Assembly: GCF_001509835.1 (NCBI RefSeq)
Contig: NZ_JXTJ01000011.1
Span: 1 to 64,000, forward strand
Origin: Allobosea sp. WAO
Lineage (GTDB): Bacteria; Pseudomonadota; Alphaproteobacteria; Rhizobiales; Beijerinckiaceae
Length of the DNA: 64,000 nucleotides
Reading direction: 5' to 3'
Shown here: positions 9,220 through 18,334 of the stretch, piece by piece
Position numbering within the stretch: position 1 is the stretch's first letter
How the letters are laid out: every line of letters starts with the position of its first letter
Notes under the pieces: generated by a model
Database searches by the model: none
The model's input: only the letters and a program-made list of their open reading frames with translations
Told to the model about the DNA's origin: nothing
Program-made: the position numbers and the translations under genes

Positions 9220-9298
9220 TGCATAAATTTCGCATGCACGACAGCCCATAAATCCAGAAAATCGGCAAAATAGTATGCAGGATTGAATTTTCTGCATA
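9220..9298. promoter_or_regulatory. Two inverted repeats in the divergent promoter, candidate operators
   Basis: The 237-base divergent region is AT-rich and contains two dyads with the same core. The first is TGCAT/ATGCA at 9220-9224 and 9234-9238. The second is TATGCAG/CTGCATA at 9274-9280 and 9292-9298, with perfect 7-base arms and 11 bases between. They could be operators for the GntR/FCD regulator encoded at the end of the importer operon. That link is an inference from position. Confidence 0.5.
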
Positions 9299-9387
9299 AT
9301 GTGCCTTGCGCCTCAAGTGGATCACGGTGATGGTTGCGTCAGTGCCGCCGACCGGCCGGCGCGCGATGGATCGAAGGGGAGACTTGG

Positions 9388-10482
9388 ATGCTTGTTTCAC
9401 GTCGCAGCGCCCTCAAGGGCTTCGGTGCCGCAGCAGCAGCGGCCGCAACGGGCTCTCTCGCCATGCCCGCGCTCTCGCAGGGCCTGAAGAAGGTCTCCTT
9501 CACGACCTCCTGGATTCCGGAGGGCCCGAACCTTTTCGCCTACGTCGCGCGCGACAAGGGCTTCTGGAAGCGCCATGGCCTCGACGTTTCGGTGGCGCGT
9601 GGCTCGGGCTCCGGAGCGGCGGCGCAGGCGGTCAGCGCCGGCACCTTCGATTTCGGCATGGCGGCCACGCCGACGGTGATCGTGCAGGCGGCGAAGAAGC
9701 TGCCGATCACCTGCATTGGCCAGATCAACTATGACGCCCTGATGGGGGTCGGCGTCCTGTCCGGCTCGCCGATCCGCGCGCCGAAGGATCTCGAGGGCAA
9801 GAAGCTGGGCGCCAGCGTGACCTCCGGCGAGTATCCGTTCCTGCCGCTCTATGCCGAGAAGGCTGGCGTCGATTTCTCGAAGGTCCAGATCCTGCAGGTC
9901 GACGGCAAGGTACGCGAGCGCACGCTGGTCGAGAAGCAGGTCGATGCGGTGTCCGCCTTCGCCACCAGCACCGTGCCATCGCTGGCGCCGCTCGGCACCG
10001 ACGTCCGCTTCATGCTGTTCTCGGCAGTCGGCATCGAGTTCTACGGCCAGTCCCTGACGACCCAGCCGGCCCGGCTTCAGCAGGACCGGGCGCTTTGCGA
10101 AGCCTTCGTCCAGGGCGCGATGGAGGCCATCCAGTTCACGATGACCAATTTCGACGAAGCGGTCGACATCTTCCTCAAGGCCAATAGCGAGGTCGCGATT
10201 TCCTCGACCGGCAAGGAGTACGCGCGCATTGGGCTTGGATTGACGAATCTCACCAATCTCGTGCCCGAGGTGAAGCAGAATGGTTTCGGCTGGGCCGATC
10301 CGGCCAAGGTCGCCACGATGGCCGATCTCGTGATGAAATACGCCGCGGGCGAAGGTTCGGTGAAGCCGGATGTCGGCACGCTGTTCACCAACGACTTCGT
10401 CGGGAAGATCAAGCTATCTGCCGCAGAGCTGGCGAGCGCGGAGAAGAGCGCCGCACCGTTCCGTCGATATGTCGGTTCCTGA
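9388..10482 (+). CDS. ABC transporter substrate-binding protein, NMT1/SsuA-like
   Basis: A 364-residue periplasmic binding protein of the nitrate/taurine/thiamine-precursor type. It has a Tat-like signal (SRRSALKGFGAAAAAA) and probable cleavage after LSQ near residue 31. The mature protein carries the two-lobed NMT1 pattern, including an early PNLFAYVARDKGFWKRHGLD segment. ATG 9388 was chosen because the GGGGAGA site and the signal peptide begin there, although the frame opens at 9334. It leads the importer operon (binding protein, ATPase, permease, GntR) divergent from the catabolic operon. Confidence 0.88.
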   Translation: MLVSRRSALKGFGAAAAAAATGSLAMPALSQGLKKVSFTTSWIPEGPNLFAYVARDKGFWKRHGLDVSVARGSGSGAAAQAVSAGTFDFGMAATPTVIVQAAKKLPITCIGQINYDALMGVGVLSGSPIRAPKDLEGKKLGASVTSGEYPFLPLYAEKAGVDFSKVQILQVDGKVRERTLVEKQVDAVSAFATSTVPSLAPLGTDVRFMLFSAVGIEFYGQSLTTQPARLQQDRALCEAFVQGAMEAIQFTMTNFDEAVDIFLKANSEVAISSTGKEYARIGLGLTNLTNLVPEVKQNGFGWADPAKVATMADLVMKYAAGEGSVKPDVGTLFTNDFVGKIKLSAAELASAEKSAAPFRRYVGS

Positions 10483-10509
10483 CCGGCGCAGCGAACGAGG
10501 CGACGACTG

Positions 10510-11379
10510 ATGCTGAGTTTGGCACCCAAGGCGGAGCTTACCGTGGACGAGACGCCTCTCGTATCGGCCACGGATGTCCAGAAGACCTATTTCACCCGGC
10601 AGTCGCCGATCCATGCGGTCGCCTCCGCATCCGTCGACGTGGCGAGGGGCGAGTTCGTATCGCTGCTCGGCCCTTCGGGATGCGGAAAGTCGACGCTGCT
10701 GATGATGATCGCCGGGCTGGAGCGGCCGACAGCGGGCACAATCATGCTTGCCGGCGAGCCGGTCGCGGCGCCGCGCCGCGACATCGGCATCATCTTCCAG
10801 GACGCGACCCTGCTGCCGTGGAAGAGCACGCTCGAGAACGTGCTTTTCCCGATCCGCATCCTGCGCTTGCCGGTCACCCAGTACATCGACCGGGCTCACA
10901 GCCTGCTCAAGATGGTCGGCCTTGCCGGTTTCGAGCACAAGAAGCCGGGCGAGCTCTCGGGCGGCATGCGCCAGCGCGTCGCGATCTGCCGAGCGCTGAT
11001 CCACGATCCCGAGATCCTGCTGATGGACGAGCCGTTCAGCGCGCTCGACGCCATTACCCGCGACCAGATGAATGTCGCCCTCTCGGAGATTCTCGAGACC
11101 TACCGCAAGACGGTGATCTTCGTGACCCATTCGATCCGCGAGGCCGCATTCCTGTCCGACCGGGTCGTGGTGATGGGTGGACGACCGTCGACGATCATCC
11201 TCGACATGAAGATGCCCTTCTCGCGGCCGCGTCGGTTCGAGATCGAGGAAACCCAGGAATTCGCGCAGGTCTGCCGGACATTGCGCCTCACCATCGAGGC
11301 CGCGCACGGCCATGGCGAGGCTTCCGCTAGGTCAGAACACGCCAAGGCGAACACCGCCGCCGGCAGCGTCATCGAGTGA
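10510..11379 (+). CDS. ABC transporter ATP-binding protein (NitT/TauT type)
   Basis: A 289-residue ABC ATPase. Walker A GPSGCGKS is at 54-61, the LSGGM signature at 149-153 and Walker B with Asp173-Glu174, followed by the THSIREA switch region. The QDATLLPW Q-loop is typical of the nitrate/sulfonate/taurine importer branch. It lies 27 bases after the binding-protein gene and its stop is 8 bases before the permease start, so the three form one transporter. Confidence 0.92.
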   Translation: MLSLAPKAELTVDETPLVSATDVQKTYFTRQSPIHAVASASVDVARGEFVSLLGPSGCGKSTLLMMIAGLERPTAGTIMLAGEPVAAPRRDIGIIFQDATLLPWKSTLENVLFPIRILRLPVTQYIDRAHSLLKMVGLAGFEHKKPGELSGGMRQRVAICRALIHDPEILLMDEPFSALDAITRDQMNVALSEILETYRKTVIFVTHSIREAAFLSDRVVVMGGRPSTIILDMKMPFSRPRRFEIEETQEFAQVCRTLRLTIEAAHGHGEASARSEHAKANTAAGSVIE

Positions 11380-11387
11380 GGTCCAGC

Positions 11388-12218
11388 ATGGCAAAGGCCA
11401 CCATCGGCACCGAGACCGGTGCCGCCCTCCCGGCTTCCGGAGCCAACCGTTTCCAGGGCGCCGCCGGTCTGAGCAGCATCGTTCTGCCGCTTGGCCTGGC
11501 CTTCGTGGTGCTGGCGGCCTGGCAGCTCTACGTCACGATCTGGCAGGTTCCTTCGGTCATCCTTCCGTCCCCGGTTTCGATCGCGAAGTACATCGTTGCG
11601 CGTTACGATATCCTGCTGACGCATGCGGTGCCGACGACGCTGGAATCCGCGGCCGGCTTCCTGCTCGCACTCCTGCTCGGCGTCGCGCTCGCCATCCTCA
11701 TCACCTATTCGGACATGGCGCGTGAGGCACTCTATCCGAACCTGATTTTCTTCCAGCTCATCCCGAAGATCGCACTCGCGCCGCTCTTCATCATCTGGCT
11801 CGGGGTCGGCTCGCAGTCGCGCATCGCGTTTTCGGTGTTCATTGCGTTCTTCCCCGTGGTCATCGCGACGACAGCCGGTTTCCTGAGCGTCGACCGGGGC
11901 ATCCTGAGGCTGTGCCGCGCGCTGACCGCCACGGAATGGCAGGTGTTCACCAGCGTGCGGTTCCCGATGGCCCTACCGCACATCTTCAGCGGCATGAAGA
12001 TCGCGATCACGCTGGCCATCATCGGCGTGATCATCGGCGAGTTCATCACGGCACAGGCGGGGCTGGGCTATCTCATCATCTTCGCGACGGCGCGCGCCGA
12101 TACGGAGGTGTCGATGGCCGCCATCGTGGTGCTTTGCATCTGCGGTCTGCTCCTCTATGGGCTTGTGGCGCTCGCGGAGATGGTCGCGAACAGATTTTAT
12201 TCGGCAGACAGCCGGTGA
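11388..12218 (+). CDS. ABC transporter permease (NitT/TauT type)
   Basis: A 276-residue inner-membrane permease with about six transmembrane segments and an EAA-type loop (LCRALTATEWQVFTSVRFPM) for contact with the ATPase. A GTG at 11376 overlaps the ATPase stop, but ATG 11388 is preferred because GAGG stands six bases before it. It completes the importer encoded from 9388. The solute is unknown, but the divergent aminotransferase/amidohydrolase operon suggests an organic nitrogen compound. Confidence 0.9.
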   Translation: MAKATIGTETGAALPASGANRFQGAAGLSSIVLPLGLAFVVLAAWQLYVTIWQVPSVILPSPVSIAKYIVARYDILLTHAVPTTLESAAGFLLALLLGVALAILITYSDMAREALYPNLIFFQLIPKIALAPLFIIWLGVGSQSRIAFSVFIAFFPVVIATTAGFLSVDRGILRLCRALTATEWQVFTSVRFPMALPHIFSGMKIAITLAIIGVIIGEFITAQAGLGYLIIFATARADTEVSMAAIVVLCICGLLLYGLVALAEMVANRFYSADSR

Positions 12219-12231
12219 GGCGCTGAGCGTG

Positions 12232-12945
12232 ATGGCGCGAGTGAACGGATCGATGACGCCGGAAGAGCCTGAATCGCTTTCGGCCGGAGTGGTCACCCGT
12301 CTCGAGGAAGAGATCCTCAAGGGAATCCGGCGGCCAGGTGACAAGCTGGACGAGCGCCAGCTCGCCGAGCAGTTCGGCATGTCGCGCACGCCCGTACGCG
12401 AGGCGCTGCAGCGTCTTGCCGCCAGCGGCCTCGTAGTGTCGCGCGGGCGCCAGGGGCTGCAGGTCTCGCAGATGTCGCTTGCCGACCTCCTCGACGCCTT
12501 TGGGGTCGTGGCCGAGCTGGAGGCATTCGCCTCCTCGCAGGCCGCCCGTCGTATCCAGCCGGAGCAGCGGACACGTCTGCAGGCGGCGCACCGGGCCTGT
12601 GCGGAAGCTGCCCGGGCCGAGGATGCGGAGGCCTTCTATGCGGCCAATCTCGATTTCCACGAGCTGATCGCTGCCGCGAGCCATAACCGCATCCTGCAGG
12701 ACGAGCTACGGCGGCTGACGCTCAAGATCTCACCCTACCGCCGCACCATCACCTACCAACCCGGGCGGATGCACTCGTCCATCCCCGAGCATGAGCGCGT
12801 GATGGAGGCGATCCTGCGAGGCGATGGTGTCCAGGCGGCGCAAATGATGCGCTCGCATGTGACCCTGCTCGGCGAAGGATTGTCGGACCTGCTGCATTTC
12901 CTGCGGACGTCCGGGCAACATGGGCTGCTGACGGAAATCTCATAG
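12232..12945 (+). CDS. GntR-family regulator with FCD ligand domain
   Basis: A 237-residue GntR/FadR-type repressor. The N-terminal winged helix (residues 17-85) contains LDERQLAEQFGMSRTPVREALQRL, the standard GntR recognition helix. The C-terminal helical FCD domain has its metal-site histidines in FHELI and HSSIPEHERV. The start is uncertain: ATG 12232 is used, but ATG 12253 is also possible. It is 13 bases after the permease gene and probably controls both the importer and the divergent catabolic operon in response to the transported compound. Confidence 0.88.
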   Translation: MARVNGSMTPEEPESLSAGVVTRLEEEILKGIRRPGDKLDERQLAEQFGMSRTPVREALQRLAASGLVVSRGRQGLQVSQMSLADLLDAFGVVAELEAFASSQAARRIQPEQRTRLQAAHRACAEAARAEDAEAFYAANLDFHELIAAASHNRILQDELRRLTLKISPYRRTITYQPGRMHSSIPEHERVMEAILRGDGVQAAQMMRSHVTLLGEGLSDLLHFLRTSGQHGLLTEIS

Positions 12946-13045
12946 GATCAGCCATCCCACGTACCGCAGCCCTCTCACCATTTGGCTGGATGCGCCATCT
13001 ACAGACGCTAGGTCATCGCTCTGAAGCGGACCTTCGCGGCGCATA

Positions 13046-13072
13046 GGCGCGGCAGCCTTGGCGGGCCGCGCC
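13046..13072. terminator. GC-rich hairpin between convergent genes
   Basis: Perfect 8-base arms GGCGCGGC and GCCGCGCC, with 11 bases between, lie between the convergent ends of the GntR gene and the FAH-family gene. No T-run follows on either strand, so it is at best a weak bidirectional terminator. Confidence 0.35.
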
Positions 13073-13095
13073 TCAAGGGCAGCGCCTGTCGCCGG

Positions 13096-13800
13096 TCAGG
13101 CGACCTTGGCGTGCAGCGTGCCGACGCCCTCGACATAGCCCTCCATGACGTCGCCACGCACGATCGCGCCGACGCCGGACGGCGTGCCGGACATGATCAA
13201 ATCGCCCGGCTGCAGCTCGAACAGCCCGGAGAGATAGGAGATCATCTCCGGCACCTTCCAGATCATGTGGTTGAGGTCGCCCTGCTGGCGGATCTCGCCG
13301 TTGACCTTGAGCCAGACCGCCCCGTTCTCGGGATGGCCGATCGTGCTCGCGGGAACGATCTCGCCGATCGGCGCCGAATGCTCGAAGGCCTTGCCGATCT
13401 CCCACGGCCTTGCCGCCTTCTTGCATTCGTCCTGCAGGTCGCGCCGGGTCATGTCGAGGCCGACGGCATAGCCGTAGACGTGATCGAGCGCGCTTTCGAC
13501 CGGGATGTCCTTGCCGCCCTTGGCGAGGGCGACCACCATCTCGATCTCGTGGTGGACGTTGCTGCTCCGTGGCGGATACGGGAAATCGGCGCCATCGAGC
13601 ACGACGTTGTCGGGGTTCTTCTGGAAGAAAAACGGGGCTTCGCGGTTCGGGTCGCCGCCCATCTCGATCGTGTGGGCGGCATAGTTGCGGCCGACGCAGT
13701 AGATACGGTGGACGGGGAAGCGGCTTTGCGTCCCGCGCACCGGGAGCGTGACCGGGGCCGGAGCCTGGACAACATGGTTCTGAGGCGTGGCGATGTTCAT
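13096..13800 (-). CDS. Fumarylacetoacetate hydrolase family protein
   Basis: A 234-residue single-domain FAH enzyme, the size of fumarylpyruvate and acylpyruvate hydrolases. The metal-site segment HHEIEMVVAL and the YCVGRNYAAH, GDLIMSGTPSGVG and RRDLQ motifs are present. Such enzymes cleave C-C bonds in ring-cleavage products. ATG 13800 is used because it follows an AAGGA site and an upstream extension in this frame lies inside the permease gene. It is the last gene of the second importer operon, so that importer may bring in an aromatic or heteroaromatic compound. Confidence 0.87.
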   Translation of the reverse strand: MNIATPQNHVVQAPAPVTLPVRGTQSRFPVHRIYCVGRNYAAHTIEMGGDPNREAPFFFQKNPDNVVLDGADFPYPPRSSNVHHEIEMVVALAKGGKDIPVESALDHVYGYAVGLDMTRRDLQDECKKAARPWEIGKAFEHSAPIGEIVPASTIGHPENGAVWLKVNGEIRQQGDLNHMIWKVPEMISYLSGLFELQPGDLIMSGTPSGVGAIVRGDVMEGYVEGVGTLHAKVA

Positions 13801-13832
13801 CTTGCGGCGTCCTTCGTTGGCAAGAGGATGGG

Positions 13833-14585
13833 TCAGCGCGAGGCGGCGTAATAGGCGAACCGACGTTCGAGCCCGGCCAGCAATTCGTTGAGCGTGAAGG
13901 CGAAGCTGAAGAGCACGAGCAGCAGCGCCCAGAAATGCTCCATCAGGAAGTGAGACTGGTAGATCTCGAAAAGCGTCCCGAAGCCGACCACCGAGACGAG
14001 CAGCTGTCCGATGACGACGCCCTTGACCGCGCGGATCATGCCGAGCCGGATGCCCGCCAGGATCTCCGGCAGCGCCGCCCAGACATAGATCCTGCTGAAG
14101 GCCTGCCAGCGGCTCGCGCCGAAACTGCGGGCCATCTCGATCAGTGAGGGCGAGATGGCGCGGATGCCGGCGCGCGTGTTGAGCACGATGATCCACATCG
14201 AGAACAGCACGACGGTGAGCACGATCGTCGTCTCGCCGAGCCCGAACAGCACCATGATCACCGGGACGAGCGCGCTGAGCGGGGCGGAGAGGAAGAGGTT
14301 CACCCAGGGCAGCAGAAGCCGGTCGGCGATGACCGAGCGGCCCATCAGGATCCCGAGCGGGACGCCGATGCCGATGGCGATGGCGTTGCCGAACAGGAAG
14401 GCGCGGCCCGTGATCAGCAGTGCGTCGAGGAAGGAGGGGGTCGGGACGATCTCGAAGACACGCCAGATGATGCTGGACAGCGGCGGCAGGATGAAACCCG
14501 CGTCGGTGTGGCCGGCGATCTCCCAGATCACGGCCCAGACGATCAGCGACGTCATCAATGGCAGGCGGATGCCGGATATGACCAT
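13833..14585 (-). CDS. ABC transporter permease (first of two in this operon)
   Basis: A 250-residue inner-membrane permease of the nitrate/taurine type with about six transmembrane segments and an EAA-like loop (EMARSFGASRWQAFSRIYVW). It lies 9 bases after the ATPase gene. The operon carries a second, different permease at 15416-16234, so the transporter may use a heterodimeric membrane channel. Confidence 0.89.
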   Translation of the reverse strand: MVISGIRLPLMTSLIVWAVIWEIAGHTDAGFILPPLSSIIWRVFEIVPTPSFLDALLITGRAFLFGNAIAIGIGVPLGILMGRSVIADRLLLPWVNLFLSAPLSALVPVIMVLFGLGETTIVLTVVLFSMWIIVLNTRAGIRAISPSLIEMARSFGASRWQAFSRIYVWAALPEILAGIRLGMIRAVKGVVIGQLLVSVVGFGTLFEIYQSHFLMEHFWALLLVLFSFAFTLNELLAGLERRFAYYAASR

Positions 14586-14594
14586 GCCCGCCCC

Positions 14595-15419
14595 CTAGTC
14601 CAGATAGTGCTTGAGCTGCTGCCAGATCTCCTCGACGACATCGAGATAGGCGCTGTCGCGCCTGATCTTGTCGGGGTCGCCGTCGCGGCTGATCTTCGGC
14701 TCGATCACCGCCGAGACGCGGCTTGGCCGGCGCGAGAGCAGCGCGATCCGGTCCGAGACATAGACCGCCTCCTCGATGCTGTGCGTCACGAAGATGAAGG
14801 ACTTCCCTTCGTTGGCGACGAGCTCCAGCAGCTCCTCCTGGAACTTGCGGCGCGTCTGCTCGTCGACGGCCGAGAACGGCTCGTCCATCAGCACGACCTT
14901 GGCATCGACCGCGAGGGCACGGGCAAGCCCGACGCGCTGGCGCATGCCGCCTGAGAGTTCATGCGGATATTTTTTCTCGAAGCCTTTGAGGCCGACGCGC
15001 GCGATATGGCGTTCGGCGATCGCCTCGCGCTCGCTATGGGCGACGCCACGCAGTTCCAGCCCGAAGGCGACGTTGCGGATGACGCTCGCCCAGGGCATCA
15101 GCGCGAAGTCCTGGAAGACGAAGGCGCGTTCGGGGCCGGGCCCCTTGACCTCGCGTCCGTCGACGAAGACCTGGCCGCCGCTCGCCGGGATCAAGCCGGC
15201 GATGATCTTCAGAAGGGTGGTCTTGCCGCAGCCGGATGGCCCGAGCAGCGTCGTCAGCCGACCCTCGGGAAAATCGAGCGATATCCCGCTGAGGGCCTCG
15301 ATGCCGCCCGGATAGGTCTTCGAGACGCTCTTGACCTCGACGATCGGGCGCGTGGCGAGGAAGGGGGGCGCGAACTCGCTCATTCGCTGCGCTGTGGCGT
15401 CTGTGACGTTCGGGGTCAT
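14595..15419 (-). CDS. ABC transporter ATP-binding protein (NitT/TauT type)
   Basis: A 274-residue ABC ATPase with Walker A GPSGCGKT at 60-67, LSGGM at 155-159 and Walker B Asp179-Glu180, then THSIEEA. The long frame runs back to 15905 inside the permease gene, but ATG 15419 overlaps the permease stop as ATGA, a classic coupled start, and gives a normal length. It serves the two permeases on either side. Confidence 0.92.
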   Translation of the reverse strand: MTPNVTDATAQRMSEFAPPFLATRPIVEVKSVSKTYPGGIEALSGISLDFPEGRLTTLLGPSGCGKTTLLKIIAGLIPASGGQVFVDGREVKGPGPERAFVFQDFALMPWASVIRNVAFGLELRGVAHSEREAIAERHIARVGLKGFEKKYPHELSGGMRQRVGLARALAVDAKVVLMDEPFSAVDEQTRRKFQEELLELVANEGKSFIFVTHSIEEAVYVSDRIALLSRRPSRVSAVIEPKISRDGDPDKIRRDSAYLDVVEEIWQQLKHYLD

Positions 15420-16234
15420 GCGCGTCCCTCCGGCCGGAACAGGGTGACCTCGATCCGTTCCAGCAATTCGATGAACAGGACCGAGAAGGCGATGATGGCG
15501 AGAATGGCCGCGTACATCTTCGGATAGTCGGCGACCGACTGGTTGTAGGAGATCACGTCGCCGATGCCGGTCGGCGTGATCAGCAGTTCGGCGAGGATGA
15601 TGCCGATGAAGGCCGCGGCGCAGCCGAGCCGCAGGCCAGCGAAGATCATCGGGCTCGCGGCCGGCAGGATGATGAGCCGGATGTTCTGGCTGCGGCTGGC
15701 GAGAAAGGAGCGGCCCATTTCCAGCAGCGATTTCGGGGTGTTGCGCACCGCGCCGAGCGTGTTCAGCACGATGACCGGCATCGCCATGATGCAGACGGTC
15801 ATGATTTTGGCGGTGAGGCCGATGCCGTAGGCGAAGGTCAGGATCGGGATGAGCGCGGCGAGAGGCGCCGCCTGCGCGATGATGAAGAGCGGCGCGATCA
15901 GCCATTCCGAAGGCTCGTGCAGGCCCATCAGGACGCCGAGCGCGACGCCGAGCAGCACCGAAACGGCAAGGCCGATGGTGAGTGGATAGAGCGTGATCAG
16001 GAAGGCCTTGAGGAGAGACCCGTCGGCGATGATCGCGCCGAGGCCGCCAAGCGTTTCAAGAAAGGTCGGGAAGGCCGGGCTGAGCGGAATCCGCCCGGCA
16101 TATTCCCAGAGCGCGAATACCGCCGCGAAGGAAAGCAGGCGAAGCACGAGCGGATGGACGAGGATATCGCGCCAGCGTCGTGCCGGGGCGTCTCGAAGGC
16201 GTGGCAGGGCCGTGGCAAGGTCGGAAATCTGCAA
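15416..16234 (-). CDS. ABC transporter permease (second of two in this operon)
   Basis: A 272-residue inner-membrane permease with a long N-terminal cytoplasmic lead, about six transmembrane segments and an EAA-like loop (EMGRSFLASRSQNIRLIILP). It differs clearly from the other permease of the operon. Its stop overlaps the ATPase start by four bases. It follows the binding-protein gene by 91 bases. Confidence 0.89.
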   Translation of the reverse strand: MQISDLATALPRLRDAPARRWRDILVHPLVLRLLSFAAVFALWEYAGRIPLSPAFPTFLETLGGLGAIIADGSLLKAFLITLYPLTIGLAVSVLLGVALGVLMGLHEPSEWLIAPLFIIAQAAPLAALIPILTFAYGIGLTAKIMTVCIMAMPVIVLNTLGAVRNTPKSLLEMGRSFLASRSQNIRLIILPAASPMIFAGLRLGCAAAFIGIILAELLITPTGIGDVISYNQSVADYPKMYAAILAIIAFSVLFIELLERIEVTLFRPEGRA

Positions 16235-16325
16235 GGGAGTTCACTCCGCTTGAGGCCGCAGGCTCGGGCGCATGCCGGATTGTGACGCCCCGGCATGCCC
16301 GGTTGGCCGGTGAAGGCGAGTGGCG

Positions 16326-17324
16326 CTAGCTGCCGAGCGCCTTGCGCGCCCGTTCGAGCGGCGCGAGATACCAGAAGTCCTCGACCTTCAGCTCGGCTGC
16401 AGGCCCCTGCAGCTGGCCGGCCTCGGTGTAGAACTCGAAATCGGCCTTCGCGACCTCGGCGCTGCCGCCGCCCGGCGCGTAGACGCCTTCCTTGGTCGCC
16501 ATCGTGTAGAATTTCGTGATGCCTTCGAGCACCTCCTTCGGCTGGTCGGCCATCAGCTTGCGCTTGACCCGCTCCTGCTCGACGACCGCCGGGTTGGCCG
16601 CCATCTCCTGCCAGAGCCGCAGGAATTCGGTGACGATGATGTCGACCTGCTGCTCGTTCTTCTTGATCCACTCGATCTGCCCGAACAGGGTCTCATCGGA
16701 AGCGGGGGCGCTGACGCCGGGAAGGACGTGGAAGCGATCGCCTGCCTTCTCGAGCAGCATGTTCTTGTTGGCGAGATCGACGACGGTCGCCTTGATCTGC
16801 CCCTTCATCATGCCGATGATCCGGTTCTCGGAGCCTGGCACGTAGCTGCGCTCGCCGAACTGGATGCCCTCGCGCTTGGCGATGATGTTGCCGATCGCCT
16901 CGGTGCCCGTCGCGCGGGCATGGAAGGTGATGGGTTGGCCGTTCATGTCCTTCCACGACTTGTAGGACTTGTCGGCGACCGGGAAGAAGACGAGACGCGT
17001 GCCCTGGAAGAGCACGCGCAGCGGCGCCTTGCTCTTCTGGACGACGGCATAGGGTGTGCCGATGCCGAGGTCCGCCTGACCGTTGATCACGGCCTGGATG
17101 GCGAGATCCTCTTTTGCGAAATGCGTCACCTGATAGTCGACGCCCTTCTCCTTGGCCCGTTCGAGCGCGATGACCATGGCGAGCGTTTCGGTCGACAGGA
17201 CGTCTCCCAGCGCCACGCGGACCTTGCTCTGTGCCTGCGCTGCCGGGCTGCCGATCAGAAGGGCGATGGTGGCCGCGATGGCGGCGGCGAACACGGTGGA
17301 CAGCCTGCTTCCCATGGGCTTCAT
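16326..17324 (-). CDS. ABC transporter substrate-binding protein
   Basis: A 332-residue periplasmic binding protein with a Sec signal peptide (hydrophobic residues 10-28, cleavage after AQA near residue 32). The mature protein has the NMT1/TauA-like pattern with an AIQAVINGQADLGIGTPYAV stretch. It is the first gene of the minus-strand importer operon (binding protein, permease, ATPase, permease, FAH enzyme), whose promoter faces a GntR regulator. Confidence 0.88.
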   Translation of the reverse strand: MKPMGSRLSTVFAAAIAATIALLIGSPAAQAQSKVRVALGDVLSTETLAMVIALERAKEKGVDYQVTHFAKEDLAIQAVINGQADLGIGTPYAVVQKSKAPLRVLFQGTRLVFFPVADKSYKSWKDMNGQPITFHARATGTEAIGNIIAKREGIQFGERSYVPGSENRIIGMMKGQIKATVVDLANKNMLLEKAGDRFHVLPGVSAPASDETLFGQIEWIKKNEQQVDIIVTEFLRLWQEMAANPAVVEQERVKRKLMADQPKEVLEGITKFYTMATKEGVYAPGGGSAEVAKADFEFYTEAGQLQGPAAELKVEDFWYLAPLERARKALGS

Positions 17325-17378
17325 GGTCTGACTCCTCCCAGAGTTCTGTTTCTTGGCTTTTTGCGCGATCTGGTCGCA

Positions 17379-17501
17379 ACCAATTTTATTTTGGGTAGTG
17401 TCAATTGGCGATTTGATCCTGTCAAGAGCGCTAATGATGCCGAAATCGGCGGCTCTTTGGCAGGGAATGCATCGTCACCGTAACCAATTATCAAAATGGT
17501 T
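17379..17501. promoter_or_regulatory. Two AACCA/TGGTT dyads, candidate GntR operators
   Basis: The 231-base gap between the importer operon and the divergent GntR gene has two related inverted repeats. One is AACCA (17379-17383) with TGGGT (17393-17397); the other is AACCA (17482-17486) with TGGTT (17497-17501). Both arms are followed or preceded by AT-rich spacers. GntR/FCD proteins bind short dyads of this kind, so these are likely operators, by inference. Confidence 0.5.
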
Positions 17502-17555
17502 GCGTCATCTCGTGATCCGTGGGATCAAATCGCATCACCCTGCCACCGGTCACGC

Positions 17556-18248
17556 ATGATGGATCAGAAAGTCGCTCCTCCCTCTGACGCCGCCTTTTCG
17601 GGGGTCCTGACGCAGCTCTACGGCTTCCTGGCCGCCGCGCGGCTGCCCGATGACGGGCGCCTGCCGCCGGAGCGGGAGCTCGCCGAGCTGCTCGGCGTCA
17701 AGCGTGCGGAACTGCGCAAGGGTCTGGCCGCGCTCGAGCGCGAGGGCCAGCTCTGGCGCCATGTCGGCAAGGGCACCTTCGTCGGCCCGAGGCCGCCGCA
17801 ACTGGCTGACATCTCCGACCTGGCGCAGCGCAGCAATCCGATCCAGGTGATGAAGGCGCGCATCGCCCTGGAGCCGGAGCTCGCCCGCCTCGCAGCGGTC
17901 AACGCGACGGCGGCCGAGATCGGCGCGCTAACCGAGCTGAACGCGGCATGCCGCGCCTCGGCGACCTGGCGCGAATACGAGGCCTATGATGCGCGCTTCC
18001 ACCATGAGATCGCCGAGGCCGCGCACAACCCGGTCCTGCTCGCCCTGTTCGAAACGCTGAATGCAGTGCGCCGCGCCGTCACCTGGGGCCGGCCGCGGCC
18101 TAGCCACAGCAGCCCGCCCGCCGATCACCACAGCTTCGACGACCATGCCCGCATCGTCGACGCCATCGCCCACCGCGAACCCGCAGCGGCGGCCGATGCG
18201 ACGCGCCGACATCTTCAGAACGTCGAGGACCGGCTGGTCGGACGCTGA
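17556..18248 (+). CDS. GntR-family regulator with FCD ligand domain
   Basis: A 230-residue FadR-type regulator. The winged helix is at residues 14-80 (LPPERELAELLGVKRAELRKGL) and the FCD domain follows, with metal-site residues in FHHEIAEAAHN and DHARIVDAI. It is divergent from the second importer operon and probably represses it until the imported compound or a product binds. Two adjacent ATG codons occur at 17556 and 17559 without a clear ribosome binding site, so the start may differ. Confidence 0.86.
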   Translation: MMDQKVAPPSDAAFSGVLTQLYGFLAAARLPDDGRLPPERELAELLGVKRAELRKGLAALEREGQLWRHVGKGTFVGPRPPQLADISDLAQRSNPIQVMKARIALEPELARLAAVNATAAEIGALTELNAACRASATWREYEAYDARFHHEIAEAAHNPVLLALFETLNAVRRAVTWGRPRPSHSSPPADHHSFDDHARIVDAIAHREPAAAADATRRHLQNVEDRLVGR

Positions 18249-18334
18249 GGCGAGAAGCGCCTGTCGGAACCGGATGGATCGTAGACGGCGACGACCCATT
18301 GCTCCCAAATGCCTGCTGAGCGCTCTGATGCGCC

